Assembly (NCBI RefSeq): GCF_046244365.1
Contig: NZ_CP176395.1
Span: 6,200,001 to 6,264,000 of the forward strand
Direction: 5' to 3'
Source of the DNA: Paenibacillus_V sp046244365
GTDB taxonomy: Bacteria > Bacillota > Bacilli > Paenibacillales > NBRC-103111
DNA length: 64,000 nucleotides
Under the pieces are notes generated by a model, which worked only from the letters and a program-made list of their open reading frames with translations, was not told where the DNA came from and made no database searches. Each line of letters opens with the position of its first letter. Position 1 is the stretch's first letter. This document shows, piece by piece, positions 16,260 through 24,434 of this stretch. Made by a program: the position numbers and the translations under genes.

Positions 16260-17096
16260 CTACTTTTCACTTGCCGCATCCATCTGAGCTTCGTACCAGT
16301 CCCAGCCGGTTCCCACATGATCCGGGCGATGCGAATCCGAGCCGTAGACGCATTCGATGCCCCTCTTGACGCACTCCTGCAAAAACCATTCCGGCACGTA
16401 CGGCTTGCCGCAGGTTTGCACGCGAAGGCCCGCCGTATTGACGTCGATGCCGACTCCGGCCGATTCCAATTGCGGAATAATCGCTTGCAGCCTTTTGCGG
16501 ATTTGCGTATCGTCGATTTCCGGCAAAGCAAGTCTGAACTTCTCGATCAGATTGATGTGACCGATCCGCTTTCGCATAGGTAGGCTTGCGGCGAAGGCAA
16601 TCGCAGCTTCGACGTGGTTATAATATTCGTCAACGACTTTGGCCATCGAACCATAGTGGGCGAGCAGCCCTTCCTTGAAATCGTCCGGCGTGAAATCGAT
16701 GCAGCGCATCCCGTCTACGCCCGGCAAATAATGAACGGAGTATACGACATCTTCGATATCCTTTTGCCATTTGTCGACAATGCGTTCCGTATAATCGGTT
16801 CGTCCCTGCAAATAATCGAATTCGAGTCCGACTGCAATGTCGATTCGTCCTTCATATTGGCTCTTCATCCCGCGTGCGTAAGCCATGTAGGCAGGAAGCT
16901 CCTCTTCCGGCATGGCAAGCTCGCCCATCAGCTTGTCGTTGGACGGAATCCAACGCGCCGGCAGCGGTGGATGCTCGCTGATCGTATACCGCTCGAAACC
17001 GAGAGCGAGCGCGCGGTCGATGTAAAGCTCTTCTTCGTCACTGCTGCCGTGGTAACAAAACTTCGTATGCGTATGGCCATCCCATTTGAATGCCAT
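16260..17096 (-). CDS. Histidinol-phosphatase, PHP family (HisJ-type)
   Basis: Predicted metal-dependent phosphatase for the penultimate step of histidine synthesis. The 278-residue protein has the PHP motifs: WDGHTHTKFC (first metal His pair), TISEHPP, a VHYLP block and the late GSDSHRPDHVG. The length matches HisK/HisJ. It stands alone, not in a his operon, so a different phosphoester substrate cannot be excluded. GGGGTGAG before the ATG supports the start. Confidence 0.85.
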   Translation of the reverse strand: MAFKWDGHTHTKFCYHGSSDEEELYIDRALALGFERYTISEHPPLPARWIPSNDKLMGELAMPEEELPAYMAYARGMKSQYEGRIDIAVGLEFDYLQGRTDYTERIVDKWQKDIEDVVYSVHYLPGVDGMRCIDFTPDDFKEGLLAHYGSMAKVVDEYYNHVEAAIAFAASLPMRKRIGHINLIEKFRLALPEIDDTQIRKRLQAIIPQLESAGVGIDVNTAGLRVQTCGKPYVPEWFLQECVKRGIECVYGSDSHRPDHVGTGWDWYEAQMDAASEK

Positions 17097-17355
17097 TTTT
17101 ACTCACCCCGCTGCATCGTTACGGCGTCCCGTTCTACCGATAGTCTGTACGTCGCGCGGACTATTTTCCGCGGCACATCCTGCGCCGTCGATAAAGACGC
17201 CTTCTTTTCAGTCTAACATGAAGATGTTCCCGCGTCACCCCGCCGACCCCGGCAAAGTCATTCGCTGTAAAAATGCGTACATAGCAATCGGCGCGTTCAG
17301 TCATACTACAACCGTCGGGTGGCTTACACCCATTCACTAATCGGAGGTGATCCTG

Positions 17356-17499
17356 ATGGCAAGCACGGCGGTTAAAGAACAAACGCGCAAAATCCAGGAA
17401 AGCTGCAATAAGCTGCAAAATACGACCGGCGAAATGGACATTCGCAATGAAGTCGAAAAAATCAAACAGGCATGCAGCGTCATTGAGAGCCAGTTATAA
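17356..17499 (+). CDS. Small protein of 47 residues, unknown function
   Basis: Reads MASTAVKEQTRKIQESCNKL and continues with a polar helical sequence ending IESQL. It has a strong ribosome binding site (CGGAGGTGA, 17342-17350) and its own terminator just downstream, so it is probably real. The whole chain looks like one amphipathic helix with two Cys residues. Upstream, CATACTA (17304-17310) matches the -10 of forespore sigma factors, but the -35 is poor. No family recognised. Confidence 0.65.
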   Translation: MASTAVKEQTRKIQESCNKLQNTTGEMDIRNEVEKIKQACSVIESQL

Positions 17500-17533
17500 G
17501 CGCACCGGATTCCGGATATAAGGGCGTTACCTA

Positions 17534-17559
17534 GGCGGGACATGGAGTCCCGTCTTTTT
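17534..17559 (+). terminator. Intrinsic terminator after the 47-residue gene
   Basis: GGCGGGAC, loop ATGGA, GTCCCGTC, then TTTTT. Confidence 0.75.
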
Positions 17560-17780
17560 CAACGATTCAGAAAGGTTATCTCCGCTGATTGTTCATCGTC
17601 TCTGCAAACGTACGGCATCAAACATCGGCCTTATGCGCAACCGCATTCCGCCAGCCGCCATTCGCGATCCCGGACAGACATCATATCCGCACTAGCCGCA
17701 TACCCTGTATCATTATGGTCGCTAATGTCGAATCCGGCATCGATTAACCATGTCAGTAAGCTGGAAGGGGATGAATGCGA

Positions 17781-19622
17781 ATGTGCGGAATAACGGGGTG
17801 GATCGATTGGCAAAACGATTTGACCCGCCATCCTTCCATTCTTGTAAATATGACCGAAACGATGGCTGCCCGCGGACCGGATGCCTCCGGAACTTGGATT
17901 TCGAGGCACTGCGCCCTCGGGCATCGGCGTCTTAGCGTCATCGATCCGGAGAACGGCGCGCAGCCGATGACCCGGCTGAACGGGGATGTCACGTATACGC
18001 TCGTATACAACGGGGAGCTATACAACGCGATCGAGCTGCGCGGCGAGCTGCTCCAGCGGGGGTACAAGTTTACGACGCATTGCGACACGGAAGTCCTGCT
18101 CGTATCCTTCATCGAATGGGGAAGAGCGTGCCTTGACAGATTGAACGGTATTTTTGCGTTTGCCGTTTGGAACGACCAGGACCAAACGCTGTTTATGGCG
18201 AGAGACCGGCTGGGGGTTAAACCGTTATTCTACGCGGAGCTGAGCGGCGTCCTGCTGTTCGGCTCGGAGCCGAAAGCCATTCTCGCTCATCCCGACTTCC
18301 CTGCCAAAGTCGATGCGCAAGGGTTTGCCGAACTGTTCGCGATCGGTCCCGCGCGTACGCCAGGCGTAGGCGTTTATCAAAACATGCATGAACTGAAGCC
18401 AGGTCATGCGATGGTATACGATCGCAATGGGCCCAGCATACGTCCCTATTGGACGCTGGTAAGCTCCGAGCATGCGGATGATCCCGCGGCTACCACGCAG
18501 CATGTCCGCGAGCTGCTGATCGATACGGTCGAGCGCCAGCTCGTCTCCGACGTTCCGGTGTGTACGCTGCTGTCGGGCGGTCTCGATTCGAGCGCCTTGA
18601 CGTCGATCGCCGCTTCCTACTACAGCAGGAACAATCAAGGACAGCTGCATACGTATTCGATCGATTACGTCGACAACGACAAGCATTTTCAGGCTAATTC
18701 GTTCCAGCCGAACTCCGACGCTCCATGGATTAAACGAATGACCGAATATCTCGGAACCGAGCCGCATTCGTTTCAATTCGATACGCCGGAGCTGGCGGAT
18801 TCGCTTATTCCGGCCATGCAGGCCCGGGATCTGCCCGGGATGGCCGATATTGACGGCTCGCTTTATTTGTTCTGCCGCGAGATCAAAAAAGGCGCCACCG
18901 TCGCCGTATCCGGCGAAGCCGCTGACGAAATTTTCGGCGGGTATCCGTGGTTTCATCGCGAAGAGGCGCTGAATGCCGATACGTTTCCTTGGTCCCTCTC
19001 CTTCGCGGACCGCTTGCAGATCATGTCCTCCGAGCTGATCGACTGGACGAAGCCGGAGCAGTACGTGCGGGACCGGTACCGGCAAGCGCTCGACGAAGTG
19101 CCGCATCTGGCCGGCGAAACGCCGCAGCAGCGCAAGATGAGAGAAATTTCCTATCTGAACATTACCCGTTTCATGCCTACGCTGCTCGACCGTAAAGACC
19201 GGATGAGCATGGGCGTCGGACTGGAGGTGCGCGTGCCGTTCTGCGATCATCGCCTGGTCGAATACGTGTGGAACATTCCTTGGGAACTAAAGACGGCGGG
19301 CGACCGGGAAAAAGGCATTCTCCGCAAAGCGCTCGTCGGCATTCTGCCCGACGATGTGCTCACCCGCAAAAAGAGCCCCTATCCGAAAACGCACAACCCG
19401 AATTATTTGGAGAAAACGAGAACCTGGCTGCGCGACATCGTGAATGACCCATCCTCTCCTCTGCTTCCGCTGATCAATGCCGACAAGGTGCGGGAGCTGA
19501 TCGATACCGCGACGCCGCGCTCGAACTTCCCTTGGTTCGGTCAGCTGATGAGCACTCCGCAGCTGTTTGCCTATTTAATTCAGATGGACGCCTGGCTGCG
19601 GACCTACAAAATCAGCGTATAG
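17781..19622 (+). CDS. asnB: Asparagine synthase (glutamine-hydrolysing)
   Basis: Makes asparagine from aspartate with ATP and glutamine nitrogen. The N-terminal glutaminase domain (1-210) needs Cys2 as its nucleophile after Met removal (MCGITGW). I therefore chose the ATG at 17781 over the ATGs at 17771 and 17775. The synthetase domain (about 230-600) shows the pyrophosphate loop LSGGLDSS and GEAADEIFGGY. The 613-residue length is normal. It is monocistronic with a terminator. Relatives also act in peptidoglycan amidation or natural product pathways, but nothing nearby points that way. Confidence 0.95.
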   Translation: MCGITGWIDWQNDLTRHPSILVNMTETMAARGPDASGTWISRHCALGHRRLSVIDPENGAQPMTRLNGDVTYTLVYNGELYNAIELRGELLQRGYKFTTHCDTEVLLVSFIEWGRACLDRLNGIFAFAVWNDQDQTLFMARDRLGVKPLFYAELSGVLLFGSEPKAILAHPDFPAKVDAQGFAELFAIGPARTPGVGVYQNMHELKPGHAMVYDRNGPSIRPYWTLVSSEHADDPAATTQHVRELLIDTVERQLVSDVPVCTLLSGGLDSSALTSIAASYYSRNNQGQLHTYSIDYVDNDKHFQANSFQPNSDAPWIKRMTEYLGTEPHSFQFDTPELADSLIPAMQARDLPGMADIDGSLYLFCREIKKGATVAVSGEAADEIFGGYPWFHREEALNADTFPWSLSFADRLQIMSSELIDWTKPEQYVRDRYRQALDEVPHLAGETPQQRKMREISYLNITRFMPTLLDRKDRMSMGVGLEVRVPFCDHRLVEYVWNIPWELKTAGDREKGILRKALVGILPDDVLTRKKSPYPKTHNPNYLEKTRTWLRDIVNDPSSPLLPLINADKVRELIDTATPRSNFPWFGQLMSTPQLFAYLIQMDAWLRTYKISV

Positions 19623-19692
19623 ACCCTTAAAGCGAGAGCATCGCCGATTTCCTTACAAAAGAACGATCAGCAGGCAATACGTATGCTGACAG

Positions 19693-19724
19693 AAGCGACC
19701 GTTTATTCCAGCGGCCGCTTTTTT
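19693..19724 (+). terminator. Intrinsic terminator after asnB
   Basis: AAGCGACCG pairs with CGGCCGCTT around a ten-base loop and is followed by TTTT. Confidence 0.75.
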
Positions 19725-19745
19725 GTATGTTGAGGGAACGCTAAG

Positions 19746-20075
19746 CTAAAGCGTTTCTCCCCACATTTTCAGCTCGACGAAAATGGATTCCAGCTGTTTC
19801 CCCTTTTCGGTCAACGAATACTCGACATGAGGCGGTATTTCTGGAAATACGGTGCGATTGACGATATCGTGGCGCTCCAGTTCCTTCAGCCGGACGGAAA
19901 GGGTTTTGGGACTGATGCCTTCGAGCGATTTGAGCAGATCCCCAAACCGTCTCGGACCGTCGAGCAGCAGATCGCGAATGATGAGGAACATCCACTTGCT
20001 GCCGATAATCTCTATCGCCTTCTCGATCGAGCATGACATGCCGGGATCGCATTTGGTTAACTTTTTGGCTTCCAT
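19746..20075 (-). CDS. HxlR-family transcriptional regulator (YodB/HypR-like)
   Basis: 109-residue winged-helix regulator with the family signature: IEIIGSKWMFLIIRDLL, RFGDLLKSLEGISPKTLSVRLKEL and the wing ending in YSLTEKG. Two N-terminal cysteines (C9, and C15 in GMSCSIE) sit where the redox-sensing Cys of YodB and HypR lies, so it may sense quinones or electrophiles. It is divergent from an old-yellow-enzyme gene, its probable target. A palindrome covers its own -10 region, consistent with autoregulation. Confidence 0.88.
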   Translation of the reverse strand: MEAKKLTKCDPGMSCSIEKAIEIIGSKWMFLIIRDLLLDGPRRFGDLLKSLEGISPKTLSVRLKELERHDIVNRTVFPEIPPHVEYSLTEKGKQLESIFVELKMWGETL

Positions 20076-20104
20076 TCATCTTCTCCCCGATTCCATAAAA
20101 TCGT

Positions 20105-20139
20105 CCTAAAGCCAAGTATAGCCCATTACTTACTTTAGG
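20105..20139. promoter_or_regulatory. Palindromic operator candidate between the HxlR regulator and namA
   Basis: CCTAAAG (20105-20111) and CTTTAGG (20133-20139) are a perfect inverted pair, with an inner AAGTA/TACTT pair. The leftward -10 TATACT of the regulator gene lies inside. It is the best symmetric element in this 154-bp divergent region. Confidence 0.5.
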
Positions 20140-20166
20140 GAAATAATATAACGAAAAGATCACTAC

Positions 20167-20195
20167 TTTTCAATCGATAGTTTATTGCATACAAT
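20167..20195 (+). promoter_or_regulatory. Candidate promoter of namA
   Basis: TTTTCA, 17 bp, TACAAT, about 35 bp before the namA ATG. Confidence 0.45.
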
Positions 20196-20229
20196 ATCGC
20201 TTATCAAACAGAAAGAGGAGAGAGCTGCC

Positions 20230-21252
20230 ATGCCGCGTTTATCCGAACCCTATACATTGAAAAATTTATCGTTGCCCAACCGGATCGTCATGCCGCCGAT
20301 GTGCCAATATTCCGTAACGGCGAAGGACGGGAAGCCGAATGACTGGCATCTGGTCCATTATGTGTCGCGAGCCGTAGGAGGATCCGGTTTAATTATTATG
20401 GAAATGACCGATGTCGAGCCGGACGGACGTATCTCCGATTATGATCTCGGCTTATGGTCGGACGATCATATCCCCGCCTTTGCCCGCATCGTCTCCGAGG
20501 TGCAGCGCTATGGGTCCAAAATCGGCATCCAGATCGCCCATGCCGGCCGTAAGGCGCTCGACGCCGCCGTTCCCGTCGCGCCGTCGGCGATCGCTTTTGC
20601 GCCGGACGCCAAAGTCCCGAGGGCGCTCGAAACGGCCGAGGTGCGGGAAATGATCGTCCGCTTCCGCGAAGCCGCAAGACGGGCGGTCGCCGCCGGCGTC
20701 GACACGATCGAGCTGCACGGCGCGCACGGCTACTTGATCCATCAGTTCCATTCCCCCGGCATGAACCGCAGGGAAGACGAATACGGACGCGACCTGGCGC
20801 TGTTCGGCAGCGAAATTATACGCGAAGTGAGAAGCGTCATGCCGGCCGAAATGCCGCTGCTGATGCGTGTCTCCGCCATCGAGTATATGGAGGGCGGCTA
20901 CGATTTGGAACATAGTCTGGCCGTCTTCGAGCGGTACAAGGAAGCGGGCGTCGACCTGTTTCATGTCAGCACGGGCGGGGAAGGCGGTCCGGCTGGTCCA
21001 CGCAAGCCGGGCAACTACCCGGGCTATCAAGTACCGTTCGCTCGCGCTGTCAAAGAAAAGCTGCAGCTGCCGGTCATCGCCGTCGGCATGCTTGACGAGC
21101 CGCAGCTTGCCGATGCGACCGTCGCAAACGGCGACGCCGATCTCGTAGCCGTCGGACGCGGCATGCTGCGCGATCCGTACTGGGCGACGCACGCGCTCCG
21201 CGAGCTTGGCGCCAAGCCGCCGCTCCCGAAGCAATATGAGCGAGGGTATTGA
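20230..21252 (+). CDS. namA: NADPH dehydrogenase, old yellow enzyme family (NamA/YqjM-like)
   Basis: FMN-dependent ene-reductase that reduces activated alkenes such as quinones and unsaturated carbonyls. The 340-residue TIM barrel shows the YqjM-type FMN-tuning Cys in MPPMCQYS, the substrate-binding His pair in ELHGAHGYLIHQF, and the phosphate-binding VAVGRGMLRDPYW. The start at 20230 has GAGGAGAG nine bases upstream; the frame remains open above it. The divergent HxlR regulator suggests induction by electrophile stress. Confidence 0.93.
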   Translation: MPRLSEPYTLKNLSLPNRIVMPPMCQYSVTAKDGKPNDWHLVHYVSRAVGGSGLIIMEMTDVEPDGRISDYDLGLWSDDHIPAFARIVSEVQRYGSKIGIQIAHAGRKALDAAVPVAPSAIAFAPDAKVPRALETAEVREMIVRFREAARRAVAAGVDTIELHGAHGYLIHQFHSPGMNRREDEYGRDLALFGSEIIREVRSVMPAEMPLLMRVSAIEYMEGGYDLEHSLAVFERYKEAGVDLFHVSTGGEGGPAGPRKPGNYPGYQVPFARAVKEKLQLPVIAVGMLDEPQLADATVANGDADLVAVGRGMLRDPYWATHALRELGAKPPLPKQYERGY

Positions 21253-21356
21253 TATATACGCTTTCCGAAGAATAAAAGCGAAGCGGTCGTTCCTAACAAC
21301 TGCGCGCCATACCATTTCTCTGGCATTCAGAAATTCGAATGACGAATACCAGTAAA

Positions 21357-21398
21357 GAAGCCGTCAAACCCGCTTTCCAAGGGGTTTGACGGCTTCTT
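21357..21398. terminator. Bidirectional terminator between namA and rdgB
   Basis: GAAGCCGTCAAACCC pairs perfectly with GGGTTTGACGGCTTC around a short loop. TTCTT-type tails lie on both sides. It serves both converging genes. Confidence 0.85.
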
Positions 21399-21452
21399 CG
21401 TCCGTACGGCGTCGGCTTGCTCCGCCCTATCGAATTCGAAAAAGAGAGCGGG

Positions 21453-22121
21453 CTATTCCCCGCTCTCCAGTATGGCCGTCAGCTTCCGCAGCGCTTCGCC
21501 GCGGTGGCTGATTTGATTTTTGCGCTCGGCCGCAAGCTCGCCCATCGTACGTCCCTGCTCCGGCACGTAGAAGAGCGGGTCGTAGCCGAACCCGCCTTCG
21601 CCGCGCGGCGCGCTGACGATATAGCCGCGGCATTCGCCTTCGACGTGCAGCGCTTGCCGCGATGCGGGATCGTAGAGCGCCAGCGCACAGACGAAGGCCG
21701 CACCGCTCAGCACGAGCGGATGCGGCTCCCCTTCCGCTCCTGTCCGCTCAGGCAGCTCGCGAGGCTGAACGCGGTGAGCCAGCTCGGCGATCAGCTTCGC
21801 GTTGTTCATCGCGTCGGTCGCTCCCTCGCCTGCGTACCGCGCAGACCAGACGCCCGGGGCGCCGTCAAGCGCATCGACGCACAACCCCGAATCGTCCGCC
21901 AGCACCGGCTCGCCAAGTTTTTCCGCGATCGCACGAGCTTTGATCAGCGCATTGTCGGCGAACGTTTGGCCGTCTTCGACGATGTCCGGCATATCCGGCA
22001 CGTCGTTCAAGCTTTTCACTTCGATGCCGAAGGGCTCAAGCATCCTGGCAAACTCCGCTGTCTTGCCGCGATTGCGCGTAGCGATGACGAGCGTTTTACC
22101 GGTTTGTAGCGTTTGCCGCAT
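21453..22121 (-). CDS. rdgB: XTP/dITP diphosphatase (RdgB/HAM1)
   Basis: House-cleaning enzyme that hydrolyses non-canonical purine triphosphates to monophosphates. 222 residues. Motifs: IATRNRGK (triphosphate-binding loop), VLADDSGLCVDALDG, GVWSARYAGE and GFGYDPLFY. Start chosen at the ATG at 22121, with GGAGGAG six bases upstream. It overlaps the 3' end of rph by 26 bp, so translational coupling is likely. In B. subtilis the equivalent gene (ysnA) also follows rph. Confidence 0.94.
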   Translation of the reverse strand: MRQTLQTGKTLVIATRNRGKTAEFARMLEPFGIEVKSLNDVPDMPDIVEDGQTFADNALIKARAIAEKLGEPVLADDSGLCVDALDGAPGVWSARYAGEGATDAMNNAKLIAELAHRVQPRELPERTGAEGEPHPLVLSGAAFVCALALYDPASRQALHVEGECRGYIVSAPRGEGGFGYDPLFYVPEQGRTMGELAAERKNQISHRGEALRKLTAILESGE

Positions 22122-22863
22122 GCGCCGCTCCTCCAATTCGTCCGGCAATCGGGCCGAGCACCTGACGCTGCAGCTCGATCATCGAGTGGATCCCGGACTC
22201 GGCCAGCGCAAGCAGACTGTCCAGTTCAGCCCGCGAGAACGGCTCTTCTTCCCCTGTGCCCTGAACTTCGACGAACTTGCCTTGTCCGGTCATGACGACG
22301 TTCATATCGACTTTGGCGGACGAATCTTCTATGTAACAAAGATCGAGAGCCGGTACGCCGTTAACGATGCCGACGCTTACCGAAGCCAAAAAGTCCGTAA
22401 TCGGAAACTTGGCCATCTGTTTCGCTTCCACCAGCTTGTTGATCGCGATGGCCATGGCAACGAACGCTCCCGTAATCGACGTCGTGCGCGTACCCCCGTC
22501 AGCCTGGATGACGTCGCAGTCAAGTGTAATCGTCCGCTCGCCGATCTTATCGAGCTCTACGACGGAACGAAGCGCTCGCCCGATCAGCCGCTGGATTTCC
22601 ATCGTCCGGCCGCCCAGCTTGCCCTTCGCCGCTTCCCGCTGGTTCCTCACTTGCGTCGAGCGGGGAAGCATGGAATATTCGGCGGTTACCCATCCCTTGC
22701 CTTGCCCTTTCATGAAGGGCGGAACCCGGTCTTCCACCGTAGCGGTGCAAATGACCTTCGTATCGCCCACTTCAATAAGGACGGAGCCCTCCGCATGCTT
22801 GATATAGTCTGTCGTTATCGTAATCGGCCGCAGCTGATCGCCGGCCCTTCCATCTACTCTCAT
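22096..22863 (-). CDS. rph: Ribonuclease PH
   Basis: Phosphorolytic 3'-5' exoribonuclease that trims tRNA 3' ends. The 255-residue length is typical. Signatures: MRVDGRAGDQLRPI at the start, the VEDRVPPF and GRTMEIQRLIGRALR blocks, CDVIQADGGTRT and DLCYIEDSSA. It is read with gerM upstream and rdgB downstream, the same order as in B. subtilis. Confidence 0.96.
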   Translation of the reverse strand: MRVDGRAGDQLRPITITTDYIKHAEGSVLIEVGDTKVICTATVEDRVPPFMKGQGKGWVTAEYSMLPRSTQVRNQREAAKGKLGGRTMEIQRLIGRALRSVVELDKIGERTITLDCDVIQADGGTRTTSITGAFVAMAIAINKLVEAKQMAKFPITDFLASVSVGIVNGVPALDLCYIEDSSAKVDMNVVMTGQGKFVEVQGTGEEEPFSRAELDSLLALAESGIHSMIELQRQVLGPIAGRIGGAAHAANATNR

Positions 22864-23038
22864 TGTGATCGTCCCCCTCAGCGTAAAGTATACTTCATTT
22901 TACCAAAACCGATCAAGGAACCCCGCCTTTCGCTGCGAGAACACAAAAGCGCTCGTCGTTCGTATAAGGCGCTGCCGGTTGACCGCAATGCAGCCGCTCA
23001 GTATAGGCCACCGTCCGCCAGCATCCGGTAAAGCATGG

Positions 23039-23064
23039 AAAAAGAGGGCGTTCGCCCTCTTTTT
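23039..23064 (-). terminator. Terminator after gerM
   Basis: AAAAAGAGGGCG and CGCCCTCTTTTT form a perfect 12-bp palindrome with a two-base loop. It lies within the 207-bp gerM-rph gap. Confidence 0.75.
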
Positions 23065-23070
23065 CGAATG

Positions 23071-24129
23071 CTACATTTTCACCGGGTTAATGTTCGTCGG
23101 CCGCGTGACAGGCTTGCTAAGGCTTTCATTGTTCGTAGCCGTAACCTTGACGTCGCCGTTCACCAAGATCTGCACCTTAGAGGCTCCCGTATTTTCGGTT
23201 ACCGAAAGAACGACCGCCTGCAGCGCATCGGCGGACACCTTTTTGTCCTGCCCCAATATTTTATCCGAGAAGTCGACCGTTACGGTCGTTTTATCGCTCG
23301 ACAGCTTCACATCAAGCACCTCGGCCGTCGGCGCAACGACCTGGGACAGGCCTTTGCTTCCAGAAGGCCCTTTAATCAATTGGTCGACGGCCGCCTTCGC
23401 GACTTGATCGGTTCGGGTAATCATCCGCGTCACCGGAACGAAATAGTGATTGCCGTCCGCCGACGTATTTGAGAAATATACCGTTACCGGCGTCGATTGG
23501 CCGATCTCGGCTCCCGGAGCGAGCTCCAGGTTAATGCCCTTGGCACGCGTAAGCGGCGAATCGAGCGGCGTTTTGGCAACCGGCATTTCTTTCAGATCCG
23601 CGCCGTTTATCCGAAGCTTTACTTTATCGACCGTCGAAAAACCGGTTAGCGTCCATGTAATAGCTTCCAACAGTTTTCGCTCATCCTGGGCTTTATATGC
23701 GGAAAATTCCTTGGAAAAATCGACCGTCGCCAGCTTTTGCTCGGCATTGATGTTTACCGTCAGCTTGGTCCCTTTCGGAATCAAGCCGGCAAAGCCCTTC
23801 GGCAGCATGCTTTGGGCAGGGCCGCCGTCCACCAAATACTCGAGCGCTTGCGCCGCAATCCCTTCTTTCTTCGGAACCTGGATGCTAAGAGGCGCGACAA
23901 ATCCTTTGTCATCCTTGAAATACACCGTAACCTGCTGCGACTGTGCCGCCGATACGGGGGCGTTCGTTTCCGTTCCCGCTTGACCGCCGCCGTTCATCAT
24001 TTCCTCCGCCCCGATCGGCGGCGGGTCGATGCCTTGGCTCGAGCTGTCCTTGAATGTCGAACAACCGGCCGTCATCACTGCGATAATGGCCGCCGCGGCA
24101 AGCCAGCGCATCCGTCCTTGCATAGCCAT
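23071..24129 (-). CDS. gerM: GerM-type sporulation and germination lipoprotein with two GerMN domains
   Basis: Lipoprotein needed in B. subtilis for engulfment and cortex structure. 352 residues: a lipobox with Cys at VMTAGCS, then two GerMN domains, about 68-195 (VTVYFKDDKGFVAPL) and 212-340 (VTVYFSNTSADGNHY). Each has a later VDF block. GAGGAGGAAT before the ATG supports the start. The gene order gerM-rph-rdgB is that of B. subtilis. Expression in the mother cell is expected from the family; I saw no clear sigma-E promoter. Confidence 0.92.
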   Translation of the reverse strand: MAMQGRMRWLAAAAIIAVMTAGCSTFKDSSSQGIDPPPIGAEEMMNGGGQAGTETNAPVSAAQSQQVTVYFKDDKGFVAPLSIQVPKKEGIAAQALEYLVDGGPAQSMLPKGFAGLIPKGTKLTVNINAEQKLATVDFSKEFSAYKAQDERKLLEAITWTLTGFSTVDKVKLRINGADLKEMPVAKTPLDSPLTRAKGINLELAPGAEIGQSTPVTVYFSNTSADGNHYFVPVTRMITRTDQVAKAAVDQLIKGPSGSKGLSQVVAPTAEVLDVKLSSDKTTVTVDFSDKILGQDKKVSADALQAVVLSVTENTGASKVQILVNGDVKVTATNNESLSKPVTRPTNINPVKM

Positions 24130-24392
24130 ATACGATTCCTCCTCAAGCGTCTCCTCAGAAACGCAGTATCGTAAGCGGCAAGTCGCTCGACCTGCTGCCC
24201 AAAATTTCGGCTTGGCAACGAATAGTCGCTAGCCTGTTTGTACTATTATGTATACGAGCCCCCGGTTATTTTATAACCACGTTTTGTCCAATATCCCGCA
24301 ACGAAACCGCCGCTTTTCTAGATGCTTTTTCCGAATGGCCAGCCGCAAAAATAGAGACTCGCCGATACGATTCAATGAAGACCCGGCAACGG

Positions 24393-24417
24393 CAAAAAAA
24401 CCGCCGAATGGCGGTTT
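24393..24417 (-). terminator. Intrinsic terminator after mntH
   Basis: In the leftward direction AAACCGCC, a short loop and GGCGGTTT run into a T-tract. Confidence 0.8.
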
Positions 24418-24434
24418 CGCGATTCCTTCGGCGG

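Noticed and set aside
17161..17418. Reverse-strand frame of 85 residues over the small-protein region
   Set aside because: It is the shadow of the 47-residue gene, without its own start signals.
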